Shown piece by piece: positions 17,083 to 26,145 of a stretch of DNA of 37,021 nucleotides (the stretch's first letter is position 1; each line of letters starts with the position of its first letter). The translations under genes and the position numbers were made by a program. The stretch lies in assembly GCA_030605805.1 (NCBI GenBank), contig JAUWHQ010000049.1:1-37021 (forward strand). Direction: 5' to 3'. The notes below the pieces were generated by a model. That model made no database searches. It had not been told where the DNA came from and worked only from the letters and a program-made list of their open reading frames with translations. This stretch comes from Methanosarcinales archaeon. GTDB lineage: Archaea > Halobacteriota > Methanosarcinia > Methanosarcinales > Methanogasteraceae.

Positions 17083-17846
17083 AACTAAGAGTAAACAATG
17101 TCGAATTCGCATACAATAGCACGCCAGTTCTTGAAAGCATATCCATGGAACTGGATCGATCAGAGATGCTCGGCATCGTGGGTCCGAACGGTGCCGGCAA
17201 ATCCACGCTGATCCGGTGTGTCGACCGGATCCTGACTGCAAGAGGAGGAACCATCCTCCTGGATGAGAATGACATCAGCAAGATGACGAGAATGGAGATT
17301 GCAAGGAGGATGGGCTATGTGCCCCAGACCACGACACGCGTCTTTCCTGCCACGGTCTTTGACACCGTCCTCATGGGAAGACGCCCGCATCTCGGATGGA
17401 AGAGTAGCGAGGAGGACGTGGACAAAGTTCTGGAGATTCTGGAACTCCTCGGGATCATGGAGTTTGCGATGAGGGACTTTAACGAGATCAGCGGAGGTCA
17501 GCAGCAGAAGGTCCTGATCGCACGGGCGCTTGCGCAGGAAGCGGATATTCTTCTACTGGATGAGCCCACAAGCAATCTCGACATACGGCACCAGCTCGAG
17601 GTGATGGATATCATGAAGGGCATCGTGAGGAAGAAGGGGATCTCTGCGATCGTTGCGATCCATGACCTGAACCTTGCTTCGAGATACACCGATAGACTGC
17701 TCATGATGAATGGCGGCAGGATCTTTGCAGCAGGGGATCCTGAGTCGGTGCTCACTGTTGAGAACATCAGGCGTGCTTATGGTGTGGAAGCACTGGTGAA
17801 GAGCGATGGAGAGAGACCGTACATCATTCCGGTGAGACCGGTGTGA
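17079..17846 (+). CDS. BtuD/FecE-type ABC importer ATPase
   Basis: 255 residues with GTG start 17079, overlapping the permease TGA; AAGGAGG is 8 bp upstream. Walker A is GPNGAGKS, the signature is ISGGQQQKVLIARAL, Walker B is ILLLDEPTSNLD and the H-loop is VAIHDLNLA. The C-terminus GVEALVKSDGERPYIIPVRPV is repeated, slightly changed, in the remnant at 18895. It energises the neighbouring permeases at 15709 and 17864, which probably share it. Substrate class: corrinoid, heme or iron chelate. Confidence 0.94.
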   Translation: MKLRVNNVEFAYNSTPVLESISMELDRSEMLGIVGPNGAGKSTLIRCVDRILTARGGTILLDENDISKMTRMEIARRMGYVPQTTTRVFPATVFDTVLMGRRPHLGWKSSEEDVDKVLEILELLGIMEFAMRDFNEISGGQQQKVLIARALAQEADILLLDEPTSNLDIRHQLEVMDIMKGIVRKKGISAIVAIHDLNLASRYTDRLLMMNGGRIFAAGDPESVLTVENIRRAYGVEALVKSDGERPYIIPVRPV

Positions 17847-17863
17847 TCGGGAGACTATAGATC

Positions 17864-18859
17864 ATGTCGGTATCAACAGGGAGGATAGCGCTCTTTGTGG
17901 TCGTTCTCCTGCTCACAATCGTGGCTTTGGTGGGCAGTTCCGTAGTCACCGGATCTTCAGCTGTAACCGTGGACGATGCCCATTCTGCAATCCTGCACAA
18001 GTTCTTCCCGGACCGCTATGAGCCGAACTGGCTTGCAGATGTATGCGTCTGGAATCTCCGGTTTCCCCGCATCCTCCTTGCCATACTGGCAGGCATCTCT
18101 CTCGGGGCTGCGGGCGCTATCATGCAGTGGGCACTTAAGAATCCGCTTGCTTCGCCATACACGCTTGGAATTTCACACATAGTGGCGTTCGGCACATCTA
18201 TTACCATACTCTTTGGCTTTGGATATATTGGAGGGAAATTCGTTATCATAGGGGCTGCCGGAATCTCTGCCCTGATAGCGACAGTGATCATCCTTTATAT
18301 CTCAAGCCGCAGGTGGGCGACCCCTGAACGGGTCGTACTGATAGGCATCGTGATGATGATTCTCTTCGGTGCATTGACTACGATACTCATGTACTTTGGC
18401 GCGGCAGAGGCTGTGAAGGAGGCGGCATTCTGGATGGTAGGTAGCCTCAACCGGGCATCGTGGAACGTGCTGGCATACATGGCTGGCACAATTGTGCTCT
18501 GTGCGATTCTCCTACTCCTGCTGATCTTCCTGCCATCACTCTTCGGTGTAGATGAGAGGCGTATCAGAACATCTGCAATGGTTGTTGCGAGTCTTCTTAC
18601 CGCAATCACGGTCTGTTTCACAGGAACGATTGGATTCGTCGGGCTATTGGCTCCGCATATCTGTCGTCGGGTCATCGGAGATTATCCCAGGTTTGTAATT
18701 CCGGTATCAGGACTTGTTGGCGCGGTACTGCTACTTGGATCGGACCTGGTGGCAAGAACGGTCATTTCACCGGTTATTCTCCCTGTGGGTGTGTTGACAA
18801 CACTGATGGGTGCTCCGTTACTTGTGTATCTCATAGTGCGAGAGGGGATAAGAGGTTGA
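17864..18859 (+). CDS. BtuC/FecCD-type ABC permease, standard length
   Basis: 331 residues, about nine to ten membrane helices. It has GAAGAIMQWALKNPLASPYT and TGTIGFVGLLAPHICR, typical of FecCD. It lacks the extra domain of the paralog at 15709 and ends in REGIRG instead of the RRREYW tail. Near residue 220 it loses part of the cytosolic coupling loop seen in the paralog (no ETAKSLGV; reads SLFGVDERRIRT), which may change coupling to the ATPase. Its own start follows CGGGAGACT at about 17848. A second transporter of the same class shares the operon, which fits the two diverged binding proteins. Confidence 0.9.
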   Translation: MSVSTGRIALFVVVLLLTIVALVGSSVVTGSSAVTVDDAHSAILHKFFPDRYEPNWLADVCVWNLRFPRILLAILAGISLGAAGAIMQWALKNPLASPYTLGISHIVAFGTSITILFGFGYIGGKFVIIGAAGISALIATVIILYISSRRWATPERVVLIGIVMMILFGALTTILMYFGAAEAVKEAAFWMVGSLNRASWNVLAYMAGTIVLCAILLLLLIFLPSLFGVDERRIRTSAMVVASLLTAITVCFTGTIGFVGLLAPHICRRVIGDYPRFVIPVSGLVGAVLLLGSDLVARTVISPVILPVGVLTTLMGAPLLVYLIVREGIRG

Positions 18860-18894
18860 AATGACATAAAAAATATACCAGGAGTCTTAATTAA

Positions 18895-19131
18895 ATGAAT
18901 AAACACGAAACAGACGCGATCCGTCGCTTTCACGTACGTGCACGGATGTATCAGCCAGCAGCAATGCTCGTTCATGGTATAGCATCGATGCCTGCGAAGA
19001 ACGCGGGCGCACTGATGGCTGTCGGCGGCATCGAGGGGCAGAGAACATCAGACATGCGTATGGCGGTGGAGGCTATGGTGAAGAGCGGTGGAGAGAGACC
19101 GTGCATCGTTCCGATAAGACCTGTCAATTAG
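18895..19131 (+). pseudogene. Orphan ORF ending in an ABC ATPase tail
   Basis: A 78-codon frame with AGGAGTCTT before ATG 18895. Its last 24 residues (VEAMVKSGGERPCIVPIRPVN) match the C-terminus of the ATPase at 17079. The first 50 or so residues (MNKHETDAIRRFHVRARMYQ and on) match nothing I recognise. It is best explained as the tail of a second BtuD-type gene joined to another start by deletion, like the other remnants in this region. A small functional protein cannot be excluded. Confidence 0.6.
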
Positions 19132-19268
19132 GTGAGGTGGTCGAGACTGCAAAAAAAGGCAGGAACTTGCTTGATGAAGAATCCTGCAAGGTCTCCAGCG
19201 TATGGTCTGAAAGATCGTGGGTATGGATAGCGGGCAACAGATTTACTGGTTTATGATACGATACTGAT

Positions 19269-19335
19269 CGAAAGTTTTAAGTTCTGAATAAAAAGATTCA
19301 CAATTTACACGCGTGATGTAGCATATATTGTGTAT
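19269..19335 (+). promoter_or_regulatory. Promoter with 27-bp palindrome-like block, copy 3
   Basis: CGAAAGTTTTAAGT (19269-19282) is the best BRE/TATA of the three copies. The 27-bp block at 19309-19335 aligns with 7141-7167 and 15058-15084 but its right arm has decayed (GTGTAT), so symmetry is weaker. It precedes the decayed leader ORF at 19374. The gap 19132-19373 otherwise shows no gene. Confidence 0.55.
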
Positions 19336-19373
19336 GTAATCACACAAAATAAAAAATAAGAGGTTAATATACA

Positions 19374-19535
19374 ATGAGAATAAATACAATATTGATTGGG
19401 ATAATCATGCTGTTATCAACATTACCAGTGGCTGCGTCCGACTGCACACTCGAGATCTCCGGCAATGCCAACGAGGATGACACCATAGATATGCAGAATT
19501 TGACTCATACCAAATCCATCATCCTCGAATACGGA
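19374..19535 (+). pseudogene. Decayed signal peptide and half dockerin in front of the giant cohesin gene
   Basis: From ATG 19374 the frame encodes the same leader as the dockerin genes (IIMLLSTLPVAASDCTLEIS) and the first EF-hand in altered form (NANEDDTIDMQNLTH). It runs out at about IILEYGDQ (19535). The following dockerin and cohesin sequence is in another frame, open from 19504. If read without frameshift the ORF continues as nonsense to 19649. It could still supply the signal peptide if translation shifts frame between 19504 and about 19550. Confidence 0.7.
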
Positions 19536-19608
19536 GATCAGACCCAAGCTCGGAGATGTAAACAACGATGGCAGGATCACCACAGCAGACTCGCTGCTCG
19601 CACTCCGG

Positions 19609-22600
19609 ATGGCTGCCGGGAGTGTGGCTCCGGACATGGAACGCGCTGATGTGAATGCCGATGGCAGGGTGAACTCGCTTGATGCGCTCATGATACTGAT
19701 GATGGCAGAGAAGACGCAAGTGTGTGTCAATGCTCCGGAAGTTGTGTCTGGTACGTTTGAGGTCACGATCGACATCCACAATGTTGCTGATCTCGATTCC
19801 GGGCAGTTCGATCTCTCGTTTGATCCGGGTGTTGTAAACGTGACTGCGGTCTATGACGGAAACATAGCCGGCAGACAGGTGCCGGTAGAGTCATGGAAGT
19901 TCATGGACGCAGGTACGATTCGCGTGCTCTTCAATACCATCGGTATCTGCGGGGTCAGCGGGTCCGGATATGTGGCAAGGATAGACTTTGAGGTAACCGG
20001 ATCGCATGGGGATATTAGCGTTCTGGACTTATCGGATGTGGGGCTTGTTGATACGGGCGCAGGTGCGATACCAGCAGTCCGGATTGATGATGAGGTGACC
20101 ATTGGAGAGCATACTCCGGTAAATCAGGTTCGCAACATAAACACTGGTGAAATCTTTTCCTCCATCAAGGACGCAATCAATGACTATGATACATCGGATG
20201 GGCATACAATCGAGGTCGGAGATGGTGTTTACCACGAGAACGTGAAAGTCACCAAATCCCTAACGATTCGGTCTCTGAATGGGTCCGCTGATTGCATTAT
20301 TCAGGGTGCAAGGCGACGTGAGCATGTCGTTACAGTAACCGCAGATTGTGTGAATGTGAGCGGTTTTACGGTGAATGGAGCAACATCCCGTAAAGCCGGG
20401 ATATATCTTAATGCAGGTTACTGCAACGTTTCCACAAATAACTGTTCAAATAATTATATCGGCATCCACCTCGATGGTTCAAACAACAACATCATATCGG
20501 GCAATGACTGCTCAAACAACGGGGGTGAAGGTATCTACCTTGACGGTTCAAGCAACAACCGCGTATCAAGCAATAATTGCTCGAACAACAGGGGCGATGG
20601 CATCTACATCAGTGGTTCAAGCAACAACAAATTAACAGGCAATATCATGTTTGAAGGTGGGATATTTATCGGGGGCGACTCACTGAGTGATTACACGCAT
20701 GAGATAGACGAAACGAATACGGTGAACGGAAAACCAGTTTATTACCGGAAGGATATTGAATGTGGGAGAATCCCCGACGGAGCTGGTCAGGTAATACTTG
20801 TGAATTGCAGGGACGTTCTGGTTGAAAATCAAGAATTGAACAATGGGGGCGTTGGTGTAGAAGCGGTCTTCTCTTCAAATATCACAGTAAGAAACAACAA
20901 TTGCTCGAACAACCGACATGATGGCATCTATTTCTTTCATTCAAGTAACAGCGCCATATTGGGCAATAATTGCTCGAACAACCGACATGATGGCATCGAC
21001 CTCGATGGTTCAAGCGACAACAGCATATCAGGCAACAACTGCCCAAACAACCAACGCGGCATCGACCTCGATGGTTCAAGCGACAACAGCATATCGAGCA
21101 ATAATTGCTCGGATAACTGGGTTGGCATTGACCTCGATGGTTCAAGCAACAACAACATATCAGGCAACAACTGCTCAAACAACCAACGCGGCATCTATTT
21201 CTCTCATTCAAGCAACAACGCCATATTGGGCAATAATTGCTCGAACAACCACGGGGGTGGCATCTGCCTCTATTGTTCCAGTAACAACGATATATCACGC
21301 AATAATTGCTCAGATGGTGGGGCTGGCATCCGTCTCTGGGGTTCAAGCAACAGCAAATTAACAGGCAATATCATGTTTAAAGGTGGAATAGTTATTGAGG
21401 GTGGTTCACTGAGCGATTACGCGCATGAGATAGACAAAAGCAACATAGTGAACGGTAAGCCGGTTTATTACTGGAAGGATGTGGACGGGGGACGCATTCC
21501 AGATGGTGCCGGGCAGGTAATTCTCGTTGATTGCAGTAATGTTTTGGTTGAAGAGCAGAACTTAAACGATTTGGACACCGGTATAACAGTCGCTTTCTCT
21601 TCCTATCTTACTTTAAAAAACAACAACTGCTCAAATAACCGGGGTGGCATCCGCCTCTATGAATCAGGTAACAACCGCATATCTGGCAACAATTGCTCAA
21701 ACAACAACCAACGTGGCATCGACCTCGATGATTCAATCGACAACAGTATATCCGGTAATAATTGCTCGAACAACCACTGGAATGGCATCAGCCTCGGTGG
21801 TTCAAGCAACAACCGTATATCGGACAATACTTGCTCAAACAACTGGAATGGCATCAGCCTATATGGTTCAAGCAACAACCGCATATCGGACAATACTTGC
21901 TCAAACAACGAGGGGGATGACGTCTGCCTCTGCAGTTCAAGCAACAGCAAATTAACAGGCAATATCATGTTTGGGACTGGAATAATCATTAGTGGCAGAT
22001 CACTTAGCTGTTACATGCATGAGATCGACAAAACGAACACGGTGAACGGAAAACCGGTTTATTACTGGAATGATATCAAATCCGGGAGAATTCCCGAAGG
22101 AGCGGGTCAGGTAATACTTGTGAATTGCAAGGATGTTCTGGTTGAAGATCAGGAATTGAACAATGTACGCGTTGGTATAGACGTGGTATTCTCTTCATAT
22201 ATTGTGATACGAAACAATGATTGCTCAAAAAACAAGCATGTGGGCATCCGCCTCTATGAATCCTGCAACAACGCGGTATCAAGCAATAATTGCTCAAACA
22301 GCCGGAATGGTATCTATCTCGAGGAATCATACAGCAATGCTATATTCCTTAACAATTTTATAAACAACACCGATAACACCTATTTCCGTTCCTCCACAAA
22401 CATCTGGAACTCAACAGCAAGGATAAACTACACCTACAAAGACATGCCGTTCACGAACTATTTAGGCAACTACTGGGATGATTACGAAGGAAGCGATTTG
22501 GGCGGGGATGGAATTGGCAATTCGCCCCATGATATATGTCCGGACGTGGATAATTTCCCGTTGATTGCGCCTTTTGAGAATTACTCTGCACAAACAGAGA

Positions 22601-25600
22601 ATATGATGATAGTCGATGTCAATGCTCCGGAAATCATATACGGCAGATTCGATGCAACGATCGACGTCCACCATGCTATCAATCTCGATTCCGGGCAGTT
22701 CGATCTCTCATTCAATTCAAGCATCGTGAACGTGACCGGTGTCAATGCAGGAAACATAAACAGCACAACGGTACCAATCGCCCGCTGGTATTTCACGAAT
22801 GCGGACACGGTCAAGGTGATCTTCAAACTGGATGGTGGGGGTGGGGTCAGCGGATCAGGATATGTGGCAAGGATAGACTTTGCGACGGTAGGACCGCAGG
22901 GTTATTCATGCGTTCTGGATATATCAAACGGAAAGCTTGTTGATACGGGTGGAGTGGAGCTATCAGCTGTCTGGTTTGATTGCGAGGTTGAGGCACCCAT
23001 CGGAGTGCCGGTTATCGTTAACGCTCCTCCGGTTGTATCTGGTGCATTTGAGGTTATGATTGATACCGAGAACGTGACTGATCTGGACGGCGGGCAGTTC
23101 GAGCTCTGGTTCGATTCGGATGTTGTGACTGTTGAAGATGTGGGGGTGGGAAGTATAGGCGATACAGAGATACCAGTTATGTGGAGTTTTAGGAATGCAG
23201 ATACTATTATGGTTGCCTTCAATCTTCCTGGTCTCCGTGGGGTCAGCGGGTCCGGATATGTGGCGAAGATAAGCTTCGCGATAAAGGGATCGCAGGGTGA
23301 CATGAGCGCCCTTGATATATCCCATGGGCTGCTTGTTAACAACCGTGCGGATAAGATACCAGCGATCTGGATTGATGATGAGGTGACCATTGGAGAGCAT
23401 ATTCCAACGAATCGTGTCCATAACATCAACACCGGCGAAGATTTCTCATTCATCCAGGGTGCAATAGACGATCCTGATACATCGGACGGGCATATAATCG
23501 AGGTCGAGGATGGCGTTTATCGTGAGAATGTAAAGGTCACCAAATCCCTGACGATCCGGTCTCTAAATGGGTCTGCAGATTGTATTATTCAGGATGCGGG
23601 AAGTGACAATGTCGTTAAGATAACCGCGGATCATGTCAATATCAGTGGTTTTACGGCGATGAGACGATTAGTAGGAACCGCATTCTATAGCGCAGGAATC
23701 TACCTCGGTGCAAGTTACTGCAACGTTTCCAACAACACTTGCTCAAACAATGGTATCGGTATCCGCCTCGATGGTTCGAGCAACAACCAGATATCAAGCA
23801 ACGATTGCTCGAAGAACGAGCGGGCTGGCATCCGCCTCCATAGATCATGCAACAATAGCATATCGAACAATAATTGCTCAAACAACAGCCGCAATGGCAT
23901 CGACTTCTATTATTCGGGCAACAACCGGATATCAAACAACGATTGCTCAAACAATGAGCAGGCTGGCATCCGCCTCTATTATTCACGCAACAACAGATTA
24001 ACAGGTAACGCCATGTTTGAGAATGGAATAGTCATCCGTGGTGATTCACCGGACGATTACACGCATGAGATCGACGAAACGAACGTAGTGAACGGAAAAC
24101 CGGTTTACTACTGGAAGGATATCGAATCCGGGAGAATTCCTGAAGGGGCGGGACAGGTAATACTTGCGAATTGCATGGGCATACTGGTTGAGAACCAGGA
24201 ATTAAATAATGCAAGCGTTGGTGTGGAAGTAGCTTTCTCTTCAAATGTCACTGTAAGAGACAATACTTGCTCAAACAACCATGATGTGGGCATCCACTTC
24301 TTTTATTCAAGCAACAGCAGCATATCAAGCAACGATTGCCAGAATAACTGGAATGATGGAATCTACTTCCATGGTTTGAGCAGAAGCAGCGTATCAAACA
24401 ACACTTGCTCAAACAGCAACTCCACCGGTGTCCACTCTGGCATATACGGCTGGATGCTCCCGGACAGCGACTCGGATGGGATCCACCTCAATGATTCAAG
24501 CGACAACAGCATATCGGACAATAATTGCTCGAACAATGAAGGAACTGGCATCAACATCATTGATTCAAGCAACAACAGCATATCAAACAACATCTGCTCA
24601 AACAACCATGGTGGCATCTGCCTCAGCGGATCAAACAACAACATATCGAACAATAGTTGCTCGAACAACCACGAGGGCATCTGCCTCGGTGATTCAGACA
24701 ACAGCAGATTAACAGGCAACATCATGTCCGAGAACGGAATAGTCATCCGGAGCGGTTCACCGGGCGGTTACACGTATGAGATCGACGAAACGAACACGGT
24801 GAATGGAAAACCGGTTTATTACTGGAAGGATGTGAACGGGAAAAGCATTCCAGATGGTGCCGGGCAGGTGATACTTGTGAATTGCGAGGGTGTTCTGGTC
24901 GAGAATCAGGAATTGAATAATGCAAGCGTCGGCGTAGAAGTAGCTTTCTCTTCAAATGTCACCGTAAGAGGGAATAATTGCTCAAACAACCATGATGTGG
25001 GCATCCACTTCTGGTGTTCAAACGACAACGCCATATCGGGCAATAATTGCTCAAACAACGGGCGTGATGGCATATTCCTCTATGATTCAAGCAACAACAG
25101 CATATCGGGCAATAACTGCTCAAACAACCAACGTGGCATCGACCTCGATGATTCAAGCAACAACCGCATAGCAGGCAATAATTGCACGAACAATGAGTGG
25201 ACTGGCATCCACCTTGGTGGTTCATATAACAACGTATCAGGCAATAATTGCTCGAATAATCATGGTGATGGCATCGGTTTATCCGGATCAGGCAACAGCG
25301 TATCGAGCAATGATTGCTCGACGAACCATGACGATGGCATCCACCTCTATGGTTCGGACACCGCCTGCATATCTAACAACGATTGCTCGACGAACTGCCG
25401 GGCGGGTATCCGCCTCTATCGATCAAACGACAACAGCATATTAAGCAACACCTGCTCAAACAACCGGGACGGCGTCCTCATCTTTTTCAATGACTCATAC
25501 AGCAATGTTATATATCTAAATAATTTTATAAATAATTCTGATAACATTGCCACCCAGTCCTCCACGACCTCGAACATCTGGAGCTCTCCATCAAAGATAG

Positions 25601-26145
25601 AGTACGCCTACAGGGGCAAGAGCTTCACGAACTATTTAGGCAACTACTGGAGCGATTACGATGGGAGCGATGCCGATTATGACGGGATCGGGGATGAACC
25701 GTACGACATCAACCCGGACTGCCCGGACCGGGACGATTATCCACTCATGGAAAGGTTTGAGAGTTACGTTGCTCCGGAATCGATTTACGTCTCTGACACT
25801 TACTCCACGATACAGCAGGCGGTTGATAACGCTACAAAAAGAGCTATCATTACTGACAGGGATGGAACATACGTAGAGAACGTAGAAGTGAACAAACGCC
25901 TGACGATTCAATCGGAGAATGGCAGCGAAGAAACGATGGTAATCGCCGAGAATTTAAATGAGCATCTCTTCGAGGTGACTGCGGCTTATACAACCATCAA
26001 CGAGTTCACGGTTGCTGTAAAGCACGTTTCAGGAAAGGAGGTTGCAACGTATTATGGAGATATCAGAGACCCTGATCGTCATGTGGTCCGTGACATAAAG
26101 AAATGGAAGAAGGTTGTCCCTTCGAGTGATGCTGATGCCGTATAG
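19609..26145 (+). CDS. Giant surface protein: dockerin, three cohesins and NosD-type beta-helix arrays
   Basis: 2178 residues from ATG 19609, but that ATG falls inside a canonical dockerin whose first half (LGDVNNDGRITTADSLLA) is read upstream in the same frame, open from 19504 without a start codon. Order: second half of the dockerin (to about 35); cohesin 1 (39-167); beta-helix 1 of the NosD/CASH type (170-990); cohesin 2 (1001-1130); cohesin 3 (1134-1264); beta-helix 2 (1267-2043); the start of a third beta-helix (2057-2137); then a tail unlike the rest. The beta-helices consist of roughly 23-residue coils, most with NNCSNN, and end in the archaeal FTNYLGNYW block. No signal peptide in frame and no C-terminal anchor: both ends look rearranged. 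Role inferred: cell-surface adaptor scaffold. Confidence 0.85.
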   Translation: MAAGSVAPDMERADVNADGRVNSLDALMILMMAEKTQVCVNAPEVVSGTFEVTIDIHNVADLDSGQFDLSFDPGVVNVTAVYDGNIAGRQVPVESWKFMDAGTIRVLFNTIGICGVSGSGYVARIDFEVTGSHGDISVLDLSDVGLVDTGAGAIPAVRIDDEVTIGEHTPVNQVRNINTGEIFSSIKDAINDYDTSDGHTIEVGDGVYHENVKVTKSLTIRSLNGSADCIIQGARRREHVVTVTADCVNVSGFTVNGATSRKAGIYLNAGYCNVSTNNCSNNYIGIHLDGSNNNIISGNDCSNNGGEGIYLDGSSNNRVSSNNCSNNRGDGIYISGSSNNKLTGNIMFEGGIFIGGDSLSDYTHEIDETNTVNGKPVYYRKDIECGRIPDGAGQVILVNCRDVLVENQELNNGGVGVEAVFSSNITVRNNNCSNNRHDGIYFFHSSNSAILGNNCSNNRHDGIDLDGSSDNSISGNNCPNNQRGIDLDGSSDNSISSNNCSDNWVGIDLDGSSNNNISGNNCSNNQRGIYFSHSSNNAILGNNCSNNHGGGICLYCSSNNDISRNNCSDGGAGIRLWGSSNSKLTGNIMFKGGIVIEGGSLSDYAHEIDKSNIVNGKPVYYWKDVDGGRIPDGAGQVILVDCSNVLVEEQNLNDLDTGITVAFSSYLTLKNNNCSNNRGGIRLYESGNNRISGNNCSNNNQRGIDLDDSIDNSISGNNCSNNHWNGISLGGSSNNRISDNTCSNNWNGISLYGSSNNRISDNTCSNNEGDDVCLCSSSNSKLTGNIMFGTGIIISGRSLSCYMHEIDKTNTVNGKPVYYWNDIKSGRIPEGAGQVILVNCKDVLVEDQELNNVRVGIDVVFSSYIVIRNNDCSKNKHVGIRLYESCNNAVSSNNCSNSRNGIYLEESYSNAIFLNNFINNTDNTYFRSSTNIWNSTARINYTYKDMPFTNYLGNYWDDYEGSDLGGDGIGNSPHDICPDVDNFPLIAPFENYSAQTENMMIVDVNAPEIIYGRFDATIDVHHAINLDSGQFDLSFNSSIVNVTGVNAGNINSTTVPIARWYFTNADTVKVIFKLDGGGGVSGSGYVARIDFATVGPQGYSCVLDISNGKLVDTGGVELSAVWFDCEVEAPIGVPVIVNAPPVVSGAFEVMIDTENVTDLDGGQFELWFDSDVVTVEDVGVGSIGDTEIPVMWSFRNADTIMVAFNLPGLRGVSGSGYVAKISFAIKGSQGDMSALDISHGLLVNNRADKIPAIWIDDEVTIGEHIPTNRVHNINTGEDFSFIQGAIDDPDTSDGHIIEVEDGVYRENVKVTKSLTIRSLNGSADCIIQDAGSDNVVKITADHVNISGFTAMRRLVGTAFYSAGIYLGASYCNVSNNTCSNNGIGIRLDGSSNNQISSNDCSKNERAGIRLHRSCNNSISNNNCSNNSRNGIDFYYSGNNRISNNDCSNNEQAGIRLYYSRNNRLTGNAMFENGIVIRGDSPDDYTHEIDETNVVNGKPVYYWKDIESGRIPEGAGQVILANCMGILVENQELNNASVGVEVAFSSNVTVRDNTCSNNHDVGIHFFYSSNSSISSNDCQNNWNDGIYFHGLSRSSVSNNTCSNSNSTGVHSGIYGWMLPDSDSDGIHLNDSSDNSISDNNCSNNEGTGINIIDSSNNSISNNICSNNHGGICLSGSNNNISNNSCSNNHEGICLGDSDNSRLTGNIMSENGIVIRSGSPGGYTYEIDETNTVNGKPVYYWKDVNGKSIPDGAGQVILVNCEGVLVENQELNNASVGVEVAFSSNVTVRGNNCSNNHDVGIHFWCSNDNAISGNNCSNNGRDGIFLYDSSNNSISGNNCSNNQRGIDLDDSSNNRIAGNNCTNNEWTGIHLGGSYNNVSGNNCSNNHGDGIGLSGSGNSVSSNDCSTNHDDGIHLYGSDTACISNNDCSTNCRAGIRLYRSNDNSILSNTCSNNRDGVLIFFNDSYSNVIYLNNFINNSDNIATQSSTTSNIWSSPSKIEYAYRGKSFTNYLGNYWSDYDGSDADYDGIGDEPYDINPDCPDRDDYPLMERFESYVAPESIYVSDTYSTIQQAVDNATKRAIITDRDGTYVENVEVNKRLTIQSENGSEETMVIAENLNEHLFEVTAAYTTINEFTVAVKHVSGKEVATYYGDIRDPDRHVVRDIKKWKKVVPSSDADAV
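20400..22350 (+). repeat. First block of about 69-bp coil repeats (NNCSNN)
   Basis: Tandem degenerate units of about 69 bp (23 codons), recognisable by TGCTCAAACAAC-like cores, encode beta-helix coils. The array is interrupted three times by a longer module beginning KLTGNIMF and containing VNGKPVYYWKD. This is protein-coding repetition, not CRISPR. Confidence 0.9.
23690..25510 (+). repeat. Second block of about 69-bp coil repeats (NNCSNN)
   Basis: Same unit as the first block, with two more copies of the RLTGN/VNGKPVYYWKD module (near 23998 and 24709). Several units are nearly identical at DNA level to units in the first block, so internal duplication or recombination built the gene. Confidence 0.9.

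Noticed and set aside
20882..25225. Long minus-strand open frames across the giant gene
   Set aside because: They mirror the coding repeats, give Cys/Leu-rich low-complexity products and have no ribosome binding sites or domains.
20400..25510. Regular short repeats suggesting a CRISPR array
   Set aside because: The repeats are degenerate, about 69 bp without unique spacers, and stay in one open frame encoding beta-helix coils.
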